Shown here: in pieces, positions 43,932 through 52,884 of the stretch
Layout of the letters: every line of letters starts with the position of its first letter
Numbering within the stretch: position 1 is the stretch's first letter
Assembly: GCA_977006965.1 (NCBI GenBank)
Contig: OZ345359.1
Coordinates: 2,108,001-2,172,000 of the forward strand
From: Phymatolithon calcareum
Taxonomy: Eukaryota > Rhodophyta > Florideophyceae > Hapalidiales
DNA length: 64,000 nucleotides
Direction: 5' to 3'
Position numbers and translations under genes: made by a program
Notes under the pieces: generated by a model
Database searches by the model: none
What the model saw: the letters and a program-made list of their open reading frames with translations, nothing else
What the model was told of the DNA's origin: nothing

Positions 43932-45522
43932 ATGGCCGGTGTCCCTGATCTACAAGGTGATGCGCATTCGCATATGTACAGTATTGGGGAAACGTTAGCG
44001 CACCGCAAGAAAATAGGTGCAATGCCAGCCTTTCTCGCTGCACCGCCGTTCGCACCGCACCGCCCAGGCAAACGATACAGGTATCTCTCTCCGCGGTCAG
44101 CCGCCACCCCGCACGCCGCGGAAGTCGTGGTTATTGGTGGCGGCGCTGCAGGTTACTATCTCGCGATCGCGTGCGCGAGACTCGCAGGCCCGGCGGCAAA
44201 TGTGCGCGTTCTCGAGGCCGGACCCCGTGTTCTTCAAAAGGTAAGAATAAGCGGTGGCGGGCGCTGCAATGTAACATCTGGTCTCCATCACGACGACTCG
44301 CGCGCTTTTGCATCCAATTATCCGCGCGGGTCACGCGCCCTTGTCGGCGTTCTCTCGCGCTACGGGGCACCCGATGTCGTCGCCTTTTTCGAGAATGCAG
44401 GAGTCCCTCTGAAAATGGAACCATCCGGAAAGATATTCCCTGTGTCGGATTCTTCAGAATCGGTCATTGAGGCGCTCGAGAACGCCGCAAATGAGGCAGA
44501 TGTCGTCGTGAACCGAGGCGCGCGCGTCCGTAATTTAGTCAAGGAGTCTAATGGGAGATTCTTGGTGCGGACGAGTGAGCTTGAGCTGCATGCAGATTAC
44601 GTCGCAGTAGCAACCGGTTCGGCCCGCGCCCCGCTGCAATGGGCAGCAGCATTTGGACACAACCTTGTGCCCCAGGTACCCAGCTTGTTCTCCTTCAAGG
44701 TGCACAGCGCTCTACTCACGGGACTTGCAGGTGTGGCGGTCGCCGATGCACAGGTTCGCCTTGAGGGAGCTGGAAAGAAGGGTCGACGAACGTTGCCGGG
44801 GCTCACTCAGCGTGGTGCCATATTGATCACACACTGGGGCATCAGTGGACCTGCTGTGTTGAGTGCTTCCGCATTCGGGGCACGGTTTATGCATGACGTT
44901 GGATACCTGACCGATTGTATTGTCGACTGGATCCCGTCTCTATCGCTCGAGCAGAAGCTCAGTATTTTGCGACAGGCAAGGAAAACGCTTGCGCAGCGCA
45001 ATATAAGAAGTACGAACCCCTTCAGAGGGGCATTGCCGAAGCGGCTTTGGATGGCAATTTTGGAGCAGTGCGGAGGGGAAGATGGACAGGATATGCGGGA
45101 GTTGAGATGGGGGTCGGTCACTAATGCAGCTATGAACGTGATCGGCGATGCTGTGCATCGCACTGTTCTCCCCGTCTCGGGGAAAGGGGAATTTAAAGAT
45201 GAGTTCGTTACAGCTGGAGGCGTTCCCTTGTCTGAAATCAACACGAAGTCCTTTGAGAGCAAGAAGGTTCCGGGGCTGTACTTTGCAGGGGAGATTCTTG
45301 ACGTGGATGGCAGTACGTGTTGTGGGCACATTTTAGGCTTCAACTGCCCTGCCTGTATGTGAATATCTAACCATGTGTGTGTGCACTATTCGGTTTTTTC
45401 ATTACGAGCACTGCTTAGAGACAGGAGGATTCAACTTGGAGTTTGCATGGTCCAGCGGTCATATCGCCGGCACCGCCATCGCTGAAGCAGTGGTTGCATC
45501 GCACATCAAAGATACGAAGTAG
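43932..45522 (+). CDS. HI0933/YhiN-family flavoprotein, two exons: join 43932-45312, 45419-45522
   Basis: Exon 1 encodes an N-terminal extension, the FAD-binding Rossmann motif VVVIGGGAAGYYLA, the family hallmark KVRISGGGRCNVTSG, and the C-terminal GLYFAGEILDVDG. The unspliced frame then ends in junk (CCGHILGFNCPACM). A 106-nt intron (GTACGTG...CTAAC...GCTTAG) restores DVDGKTGGFNLEFAWSSGHI, then AGTAIAEAVV and a stop at 45520-45522, exactly the family's end; total 494 residues. ATG 43932 is the outermost start; ATG 44022 (GCAATGCC) would give MPAFLAAPPF..., which looks like a plastid transit peptide. The substrate of this oxidoreductase-like family is unknown. Its stop lies 32 bp from the stop of the convergent gene. 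Confidence 0.85.
45313..45418 (+). other. spliceosomal intron of the flavoprotein gene
   Basis: The donor is A/GTACGT, there is an early branch-like CTAAC at 45367-45372, a pyrimidine tract (CGGTTTTTTC) and the acceptor GCTTAG. Removing it joins ...GGC A with AG ACA GGA and recreates the conserved DVDGxTGGFN motif. Confidence 0.85.
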
Positions 45523-45554
45523 CATCTCACGCCATTATCTGGAAGATAAGCACT

Positions 45555-48137
45555 TTATTTGTTTGCATTCCCAAACATAGATGCAATGCTTCGTTGCACC
45601 GGTTCGTCCTGCGCGAAAGGGTTTAGTTCCATTCTAACGTCTTTGCCGTTTCCGAGGAAACCCTTCATGGCTGAGAGAAGCGCGTCAAGTGCTAACCTCA
45701 TATCTTGAACAGGAACACCGAACGACATTCGGTGGGAGCATACTCGCATCTTCTTAATGATGCCCTGTATCCGCGCAATTTCACCTACCTTTCTCGTGGA
45801 TAGAACGTCGGACTCAACAGTGACCTGCTTCAGAATGCGTGCTATACCGCAGGCCCAAACCACATCCGTATCTTTCCCAAAATCCGGAATGCTTTCCATG
45901 CATTTCAGAATATCCGCAATAGTGAACGAAAGGCCATCCTTCTCCTGTTTCTTAACCGCCGATTCGGGCCACACATTGTCAATATTTGCTGGTACAGGGT
46001 TCGTGCCTGGACCAACGTGCCACTGTCTTAATGAAAGGAAAGCAATATCGAGGCCGAGATGCCGCGCCCGAGTCGTACGGATAGGGAGCAAGTATGTCAC
46101 AAGCTCACAATGAAGCCCGAGACGCGACGTCGACCCAATGATGCTCTTTGCCGCTCGCTGCCTAAACAGGGTCCATGCCGAATCATTGACGCGATCGAGA
46201 ATTGCCTCCATTAAACGAGCGACAGGAATTTTGAGCCTGGATCCAAACGGGCTAAGCAATAATTGCACGCAAAGTTCCACAATCGACAGGCAGTATGTCT
46301 CAGTCTCTGAAAAGTGGTCAATGTTTGCCAGTTTCCGTCCAAACAGTGCGCAAAGATCCATTTCCGAGTCCACTTGCGCGGTCCACACACAAAATGCGCG
46401 CCCCATATTTCGCAACGCCAACTCCACATCGATGGGAAGTCCGTCGCCCTTTTCAACCACACGCTTATCAAGACTCCCTTCTGAAGCACTGTCCACCGCG
46501 ATTGGCTTCTCATTATTCTCACCGAAGCGTGCCCCATAACTGTGGAACACCGCAAGCATCGACGAAAGCGGGAGTTCCTTGGTCGCGTGCGAGATGATTG
46601 TCAGCAAACTTTGCATTTCCTGCTCTCTGCTAAACCCGCCTGGCTTATCTTCCGTTGGGTCGTACACGACGCGGTCAAAGAGCATTTCCGCGATGAAGTT
46701 TGGTGGTGGCATTTTAGCTTTGCACATGAATTGCACCTGACTTTCGAACACGACCATGGACGAGCTTTCGTCCACGCTACATGCGGTCAAGAGCATGTCA
46801 TGTAGAGGGTGGGCATTCTTTCGCAGTCGTACCCAATGGACCTTGTTGCGCGGTGGGAATTTTGGAGGGACAAGAAACATTGCCACAGGGCAATGATACT
46901 TTTCGTGCAGCGCGGCCCTTTCAGCCTCGTTCCGGTTTTCACTAGCGGCCATCTTCGCGAACAATTGCTCCTCCTCATCTGGCATGCCTTCTCCACACAA
47001 ATCATCGCGCAATTCATCCAGTTTTTCCTGTGCTTTCTCGCGGCGGTTACGCTCACGCAGTAATGCCTTTAAAGTTGTCGACATTTCAGTCGCGCGACGG
47101 GCACTGCCTGCACCTCGCACGGGAAATACACTTCCTGAGAAAGCAGACACAGGCGGCTCAGCCTCATCGTTTGCAGCTATGCGAGCGCTGCGACGGCGAG
47201 GTCCGGATGCCACGTGCGCGGCACGAATCGCTGCGGCTTCAGCTAGTAGCTCAGCATCGGAGTCGCTGTCAGAGTCCACGGAGAGTGCGTCACCCGTGGA
47301 ACGCGCATCGGAAAAAGAACGCGGTGATGCCGACGGCACGACAGGCGTGCCCATGACGGAATCACCGTCGCGGTCTACGGCGGCCCTTGCTGGTGACGCT
47401 GCGGTTACAGACAATGTTGGCTTCGGTGCTGCAGGAACTCTAGCGGGGACGCCAATTGAGCTCTCGTCGCAGGCGAGCATGTCGAGAGTGTTATCATTGT
47501 TCGATTCCGCTGGGACTGATTTCTTTTTCTCCACCGTCGAGGTCGATTCTGGTTTACGAGCATCGTCGAGCGACACGTCCAAATTCATGAACTGTGAATG
47601 CACTAGCTCCTGTTCCCGGTCTATATCGATATCAGTGGTGGTCGCGACTTGTGCGGCAGAGGGCACCCCGGCAGCTGCGGCGCGTTCGCCCTCGGCAAGT
47701 TTCGAAAGGTCCATGGAGCAAAGCTCGAGAGCAGGATCGGGAACTGGTATGACGTTATATGAGAGCTTGCGCGCGGGCGGCGGTGGTGGTGTGTGGAATG
47801 GTGGCGGGGAGATAGTACCCGACTTTGCCACTGGGTTCGATGACGCTGGCGGGGTAACTGTGCGTGCCGAGAGTGGGGTACTGGAGCCGACCGCGCTCGG
47901 CCCTTCTTTCTTCTTAAAGAAACTGGTGATAGTCGTTTGCTTTGCGCTGCTTTTGCTACGATCGGACAGAAGAACAGATGTTAGAGGCCGTGACGAAACG
48001 AAAACGCTGAGTTTGGAAGCTGACAAATACCTGTCTGTTTTTGATAACTTTCGAGCTTTCGGTTCGGGTTTTACAGCTTTGCGCTTCGAAACTGTTGTGC
48101 TCTTCTTCGCTTGCACGCGTTTCCGGCTCGGGCCCAT
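45555..48137 (-). CDS. 860-aa PIP-box protein, possible SLF2/CANIN-like genome-stability factor
   Basis: A single uninterrupted frame from ATG 48137. Residues 1-66 are basic (nuclear). Residues 67-74 (QTTITSFF) are a perfect PCNA-interacting PIP box, followed by KKK. Residues 80-340 are Ser/Pro/acidic and disordered. At about 350-385 a charged helix begins TTLKALLRERNRREKAQEKL; from there to the end the protein is folded-looking and helical. A disordered N-terminus with PIP box and a helical C-terminal domain after an 'L..LLRE..RREK' helix recalls the CANIN domain of SLF2/FAM178, which links SMC5/6 to damage sites; I hold that assignment loosely. AATAAA overlaps the stop. The long plus-strand ORF at 46984-48186 is its shadow. 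Confidence 0.8.
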   Translation of the reverse strand: MGPSRKRVQAKKSTTVSKRKAVKPEPKARKLSKTDRYLSASKLSVFVSSRPLTSVLLSDRSKSSAKQTTITSFFKKKEGPSAVGSSTPLSARTVTPPASSNPVAKSGTISPPPFHTPPPPPARKLSYNVIPVPDPALELCSMDLSKLAEGERAAAAGVPSAAQVATTTDIDIDREQELVHSQFMNLDVSLDDARKPESTSTVEKKKSVPAESNNDNTLDMLACDESSIGVPARVPAAPKPTLSVTAASPARAAVDRDGDSVMGTPVVPSASPRSFSDARSTGDALSVDSDSDSDAELLAEAAAIRAAHVASGPRRRSARIAANDEAEPPVSAFSGSVFPVRGAGSARRATEMSTTLKALLRERNRREKAQEKLDELRDDLCGEGMPDEEEQLFAKMAASENRNEAERAALHEKYHCPVAMFLVPPKFPPRNKVHWVRLRKNAHPLHDMLLTACSVDESSSMVVFESQVQFMCKAKMPPPNFIAEMLFDRVVYDPTEDKPGGFSREQEMQSLLTIISHATKELPLSSMLAVFHSYGARFGENNEKPIAVDSASEGSLDKRVVEKGDGLPIDVELALRNMGRAFCVWTAQVDSEMDLCALFGRKLANIDHFSETETYCLSIVELCVQLLLSPFGSRLKIPVARLMEAILDRVNDSAWTLFRQRAAKSIIGSTSRLGLHCELVTYLLPIRTTRARHLGLDIAFLSLRQWHVGPGTNPVPANIDNVWPESAVKKQEKDGLSFTIADILKCMESIPDFGKDTDVVWACGIARILKQVTVESDVLSTRKVGEIARIQGIIKKMRVCSHRMSFGVPVQDMRLALDALLSAMKGFLGNGKDVRMELNPFAQDEPVQRSIASMFGNANK

Positions 48138-48189
48138 TCCGATGCGCTGCGCCGGGAGCGACAGCGATGCACAGGAGAGCGGATGAAGA

Positions 48190-48585
48190 CAGATTGGAAG
48201 GCAGAGGGAAGCCCAAACGCTACGGCGACGGAGCAGACTTAAGGGGGCGCACGGAAAGAGTCGACATACACGTGCTTAACGCACCAACAATGATTCAGAT
48301 ATGATCTGTTCCTCTCAGGTTTTGGAATTTTGGCGCGCGGCTCCTTGGCGCGAAACCGTGTGTTGCGGAACACCAATGCAATCAATCCATCGCGAAATTA
48401 TAGCCATAAATGTTACGTAAAACCATGGTTTTCATTACATTTTGTGAAAATAATGAATAACTGCAATAGCTCTGCCGCTCTAGCTTCGCATTGGCCGAGT
48501 GCCTCGAAAATACTTCAAAAATGATCCACATTTTTGAAAAGTTGCTTAAAATAGAGAGTCGTGGCGATGCCAAATATGCTCGGAA
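48190..48585. other. intergenic, promoter side of the PIP-box gene
   Basis: No gene seen. AT-rich towards the tRNA. Confidence 0.5.
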
Positions 48586-48667
48586 GACAACGTGGCTGAG
48601 TGGTCTAAAGCGAGTGACTAGAAATCACTTCCCTTCGGGGGCCCAGGTTCGAATCCTGGCGTTGTCG
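48586..48667 (+). tRNA. tRNA-Ser (AGA anticodon)
   Basis: The acceptor stem GACAACG/CGTTGTC is perfect, with discriminator G48667. The D arm contains the A box TGGCTGAGTGG. The anticodon stem AGTGA/TCACT has loop CTAGAAA, anticodon AGA. A long variable arm (CCCTTCGGGG), typical of class II tRNA-Ser, precedes the T arm CCAGG-TTCGAAT-CCTGG. CCA is not encoded and no intron is present. A TTTT at 48680-48683 is the Pol III terminator. Confidence 0.97.
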
Positions 48668-49289
48668 ACGCCAAAATTCTTTTCCCGTGAGAAACTTGAA
48701 GACGACCAGACGTCTGCACGAATCCCTAGCTTCATTTCAGATTATATTTTGCACTGAAATAGTAGCATATGTTTATAAACACTTTGCAACCAATCCCTTC
48801 TGCTTTATGCTTCGTAGGAACCCCGCCTCGACAATTTCTCCTACTCAATGCACACCTGGAGAAGCATCGACGCTGCAGTAATTTCGATTCTTCCTTCTTT
48901 TGTACTGCAATACTTTCAAAACGAGAACTCAAAATACCATGTACACCTTTAGTAGCTAGCGGATATAAAAAGAACTGCAGATCGCCCCGAGCCCGCGCTG
49001 CCTCTGCAGGCTGTCAGACAATGTGGAGGGGAGCGGTATGGGCTCTCAATGGCACTCAAGCGGGCTATTATCAATAAAAAATCTTGTCTACTGTACCTGT
49101 AATACGATTCACGAGTTATGACTTCTGATATGACGTTTCTTTCTTATGTCAGAGGACTTCGTCTTACAGCAGAAGTAAACTTGACGTACCCCATGAATTC
49201 CACTCGTCCTCATTGTGCATTTTCCACCCCGCCGCCCACCTACCCGCGGGAATTTCCTCCTCGGTCGCCTCGCGCATCCGCATCTCGAT
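48668..49289. other. intergenic
   Basis: Only short ORFs; no domain, repeat or RNA gene beyond the tRNA terminator. It precedes the start of the 279-residue gene. Confidence 0.5.
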
Positions 49290-50129
49290 ATGGTGGACAA
49301 CAAGGGCGTCCAACTCAATCTTGAGCCGGAACTTGTGAATGAATTCGGCCGCTACACTCCCGCGCCCTCATTTCGTCGCATCTCAATTGAAAAGACCTCT
49401 GTCCCCGAGGCACGCACAGAGCGCGATGCTCTTCTGGAAATGGACAAGGCATCACTCGTTGACGAGGTGCTTTCAAATCGAGCGCGTGTTCAAATGTGGG
49501 AACGAGCGGCCTCAGAACTCGTCTCCGGTCTCGCTCTCGCCCCCGATGCGAATGCCATATACGCACGCCTTCTGCGCGCGCTGCTCACCCAAGCATTAGC
49601 TGGCGTATCTGCGATCGATGAATTGCGTCATGTAGAGTGCTCAATGCCCAGTCTTGCGGCCGAGCGACCCGCGATTTCGCTTTTAAATTGGGGCTCCCTC
49701 TCGTATTCGGAATGGAATATTACCTGGTCACCGGCGTCGTGGTGGGTGTCAGTTTCGTGTGTGGGTTATCGATGGGGACTGAGTTTTAATGTTCTCACCT
49801 CGTGTTCCAATATTTTTGTCCGTGGTGTGCTGCGCTGCGCATTCTCGGAAGATCTCACCTCTCTCCGCATTAGTTTTGCACGCCAACCAAGGCTGGATAT
49901 GAGCATCGACAGTAGCGTTGGATGGGGCGCTGTGCCGGTTCCGGTGCAAGAACAAATTGAAGGCATTGTGCGCGCGGAGATTCACAAATTCGTGGAGGAA
50001 AACCTCATGGGTAACGAAAGTTTAGTGGTCGTTCTTAGAAGAAAGGCTTCCGAATTTGTTACGGAAGAGGACATTGCGGAGGCAAAGGAGGCAGCGAAAA
50101 GAGCTAACAGTGTGCAGTTAAGACTATGA
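49290..50129 (+). CDS. 279-aa protein, possible SMP-like lipid-binding domain
   Basis: The frame is open from a GTG at 49215; the first ATG is 49290 (MVDNKGVQLNLEPELV). Residues about 40-110 are helical and acidic. The C-terminal half (GVLRCAFSEDLTSLRISFAR, then QPRLDMSIDSSVG, then a helix with IEGIVRAEIHKFVEENLM) has the pattern of the last strands and helix of SMP/TULIP lipid-transfer domains: 'LRISF..P.LD...' followed by 'P...IE.IV...I...V...L'. If correct it would act at membrane contact sites. The similarity is by eye and may be wrong; that it is a real gene is more certain. It ends in a charged helix (EEDIAEAKEAAKRANS). Confidence 0.7.
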   Translation: MVDNKGVQLNLEPELVNEFGRYTPAPSFRRISIEKTSVPEARTERDALLEMDKASLVDEVLSNRARVQMWERAASELVSGLALAPDANAIYARLLRALLTQALAGVSAIDELRHVECSMPSLAAERPAISLLNWGSLSYSEWNITWSPASWWVSVSCVGYRWGLSFNVLTSCSNIFVRGVLRCAFSEDLTSLRISFARQPRLDMSIDSSVGWGAVPVPVQEQIEGIVRAEIHKFVEENLMGNESLVVVLRRKASEFVTEEDIAEAKEAAKRANSVQLRL

Positions 50130-51794
50130 GCAAACGCACCCTACACTTGAATTGACTGGCGATTGAAGCAAGCATGCAGGCTTGGGTTGAGCAGTGAATC
50201 ACCCGGGTTTTGTGTCTGACAAATCAAGCAAGAGTGTAATTTGTCAGTAGTCCGGTTTAAGCGTCCGACATATCGACGAAGAATTCTTCCGCTGATGTCA
50301 GCGCTCCGTCAATTGCGTATGGCGGATTAGCGTGCGCACCATTTTGGTCCGTATTTTACTTGCGGCTTAGTGTATGGCGATGATTTTTGCGGCACCGGCA
50401 CACGCGAGCGCTCAGCAGTTTTGGAATATACTGTATTTTCTTGAAATCGTTTCCAGTCTTCTCTTTTGCTGTATTAAGATGGCAAGAGCCGATGTCTGCG
50501 AATTCGAAATAATTGCTTTTAAATTTTGCGAAAAAATCCGCAGCCCTTTTGCGAGACGTTACGCGGGAAGCGCACGGCAAGGTTGATCAAGTGCATTGTA
50601 CGTGATAGCCTCCGATTGTACACTTCGTCCATGGCTTCCAGCTCTCTGCACTTGCAGCTGTAGTTCACCTTTCGTAATCCTCTAGTTTGTACCGGAAGAA
50701 CCGGTCCGGACGTTGCTAAACTGCGAAACAGTCCAGACTTGACACCTTCGAGTCATTTCTATGCCAGTCGAAAGTTGCCCGGTTAGCGCGAGGTCCGAAA
50801 AGTGGCTGCTGCGTAGACAGTTTTGCTGATTCTGGTGATCTCGGCTGTATCGGCGCCCATGATGAATTCTCGTCAACGCTTCATGGCGTAGTTGCCTGCC
50901 TCCGCGTACATGTGCGAAATTTTCGGTATGATATAGGTTTGAATGTTGATGTCGCCGGTTAAAGGAGTTTGGAGCTTTTCCAAACATTCATAAGCCCACT
51001 GCGGGAGTATTACGCCCATGCCACGCTGGACCTGATACGAATTAGAAACCCAAGCAACCCTTTTGACGAAGAAATTATGTGCGTACCATTTGGAGAGTGG
51101 GCATCAATGCAAACAGGAAGTCGATGATTCTTGTGAGATTGAATCCTGGATTTAGAAAAGATGTCTGCTCGCATCTTATCTCTGACGACGACCAGAGATC
51201 GAAATGGAATCTGAAGGAGAGTGAGAACTCAATCGTGATGAGGAGTGGCTAAGAAAGCACGAAATAGCAACAATACCATCCAAAAGGTCTCTTTGGGAAG
51301 AATGCGATAAAGCATGGGAAAGATACCCAAGGAGAATCCACTCCTCGCCGGCAACAAAGCTAAAGGAGAATTCAATCTAAATCGAAGCCATCATAGAAAC
51401 CTATACTCGTAGTGGTTCATGGGTCGCTTTCCATAGAATCCAAAGTTAAGCTGAGACGTCTTGCAAGAAGACCCATATTGGACAAGCGAGGAGGAAAGGA
51501 AAGTAGCTATTGCGATAAACATAGTTCTGCACCATACGAAATAAGACAAGCTTTGTCACTAAGCTATGAGTATAATTCAAGGTGCTAGTCAACCTCCAGT
51601 AGAGCAGTTAGTCACCTTGAGAATAGACGACAATACGACAACAAAGATTTGCGGTCAACACACGCGACTTCGCTCCCTCCGCGGGCACTACCGTAGTGGT
51701 ATCAATTGAAGGAAGTAGACCCCTACCAAGCCACCATACTACCAACACGCAATGAAGGCCTTTGAATGTCATACATATCAACGAGCGAGCTCAT
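50130..51794. other. intergenic, about 1.7 kb, no recognised gene
   Basis: Short ORFs only. No hallmark of a transposon or RNA gene was identified. Confidence 0.4.
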
Positions 51795-52880
51795 TTATTC
51801 ACATTTTACGTAGTGCGGTGCCCCAGGCAGACCTTTCGGAAATAGTCTGCAAGCGTTCGGCCATCTATAGACACACGCAGCCCTCATGCCAACAAAAGCG
51901 CCTCTTCCTCTTTGTGTTCCGAGTTCACACACGTGCTGAGGCTTTTCTTGCAGGATCGTAACAGACGGTTTTCCTGCATTGTCTGATCTTCTCATTAAAT
52001 CGCCCACGTAGCTCTGCACAGAGACCATAGCATCTACCACAGCCTGGAGAAGGCGAGTCACCGAAAGCTCCGCTGTTCCGCGTCCATACACTACGCCATA
52101 ATACAGCAAATCATCTCCCACCTTCATCTCCTGTGTCCCAAATAGCGCTTTGGCAACTTGCTGTACGCGCTCCCGACAACCTCCGTTTTCACCGCAGAAT
52201 GTCGCCATTGTCAACCATTGTCCCCGGAAAAACACCCGATGCATCGGCGTCGTACACAATTTTCCGAAGCACAAAACGCGGCTCTCATGCGCCTTACCCA
52301 TTCGCACATGACGCACTGTCTGCAGTACCTGCAAGCTCAGGCACGATCTATCACACCCATCAAAAGTGCGACCGCGCGGGCGCGCCACCCGTCCATTGGG
52401 GAGAATAATCTTTGATGGCACTTCATCATCACAGACAAAAATGCGCTTCAATGCGCGCAGCTGCACTCGTACAAACAATTCCGCGAGGCCGGGCCCGCCC
52501 TCATAATCGCCATTTCTAAGCGACGACATTACAAGCGTATAATTCGCGGTTTCATTCTTCGAAACATAAATGCCAGACTCGTCGGCATACACAAAGCCGG
52601 TCGCCTCCGTCTTACCGCGGGGAATGATGGCACCGCGGAGGCACGTGCCAGCTCTTTCAACGGAGATGTCATCCTCTTCGACCTTCAGATGGTAGCAAAA
52701 GCGGTCGCGAAACGGACGCACAGAATCGAATTTCAACAACATTCCTGCCGCCTCGCGCTCTCGGAATTCTTTCGCAAACTCTGCTGCAGAGTTTTCCCCG
52801 CCGCAGCACGCGACCAGCGACAGCAAAAGAGCGACGCACACCGCCCAAACTTTCCGCACGCCAGAGCACATCCGTGACAT
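51795..52880 (-). CDS. secreted Cys-rich protein, orphan
   Basis: The first ATG is 52880 (361 residues; the frame is open a further 12 codons from a TTG). The N-terminus MSRMCSGVRKVWAVCVALLL, then SLVACCGG, is a signal peptide with a basic n-region and a hydrophobic core. The mature part has more than ten Cys, spread as in extracellular disulfide-bonded proteins, and N-glycosylation sequons (NETANYT has two). No transmembrane segment or GPI-like tail. The domain is not recognised. Clean frame and composition support a host gene. Confidence 0.7.
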   Translation of the reverse strand: MSRMCSGVRKVWAVCVALLLSLVACCGGENSAAEFAKEFREREAAGMLLKFDSVRPFRDRFCYHLKVEEDDISVERAGTCLRGAIIPRGKTEATGFVYADESGIYVSKNETANYTLVMSSLRNGDYEGGPGLAELFVRVQLRALKRIFVCDDEVPSKIILPNGRVARPRGRTFDGCDRSCLSLQVLQTVRHVRMGKAHESRVLCFGKLCTTPMHRVFFRGQWLTMATFCGENGGCRERVQQVAKALFGTQEMKVGDDLLYYGVVYGRGTAELSVTRLLQAVVDAMVSVQSYVGDLMRRSDNAGKPSVTILQEKPQHVCELGTQRGRGAFVGMRAACVYRWPNACRLFPKGLPGAPHYVKCE

Positions 52881-52884
52881 CCCG

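Noticed and set aside
46984-48186. 400-codon plus-strand ORF
   Set aside because: It lies antisense within the 860-residue PIP-box gene, is Ser/Ala-rich low complexity with no domain, and is a shadow of the GC-rich disordered region.
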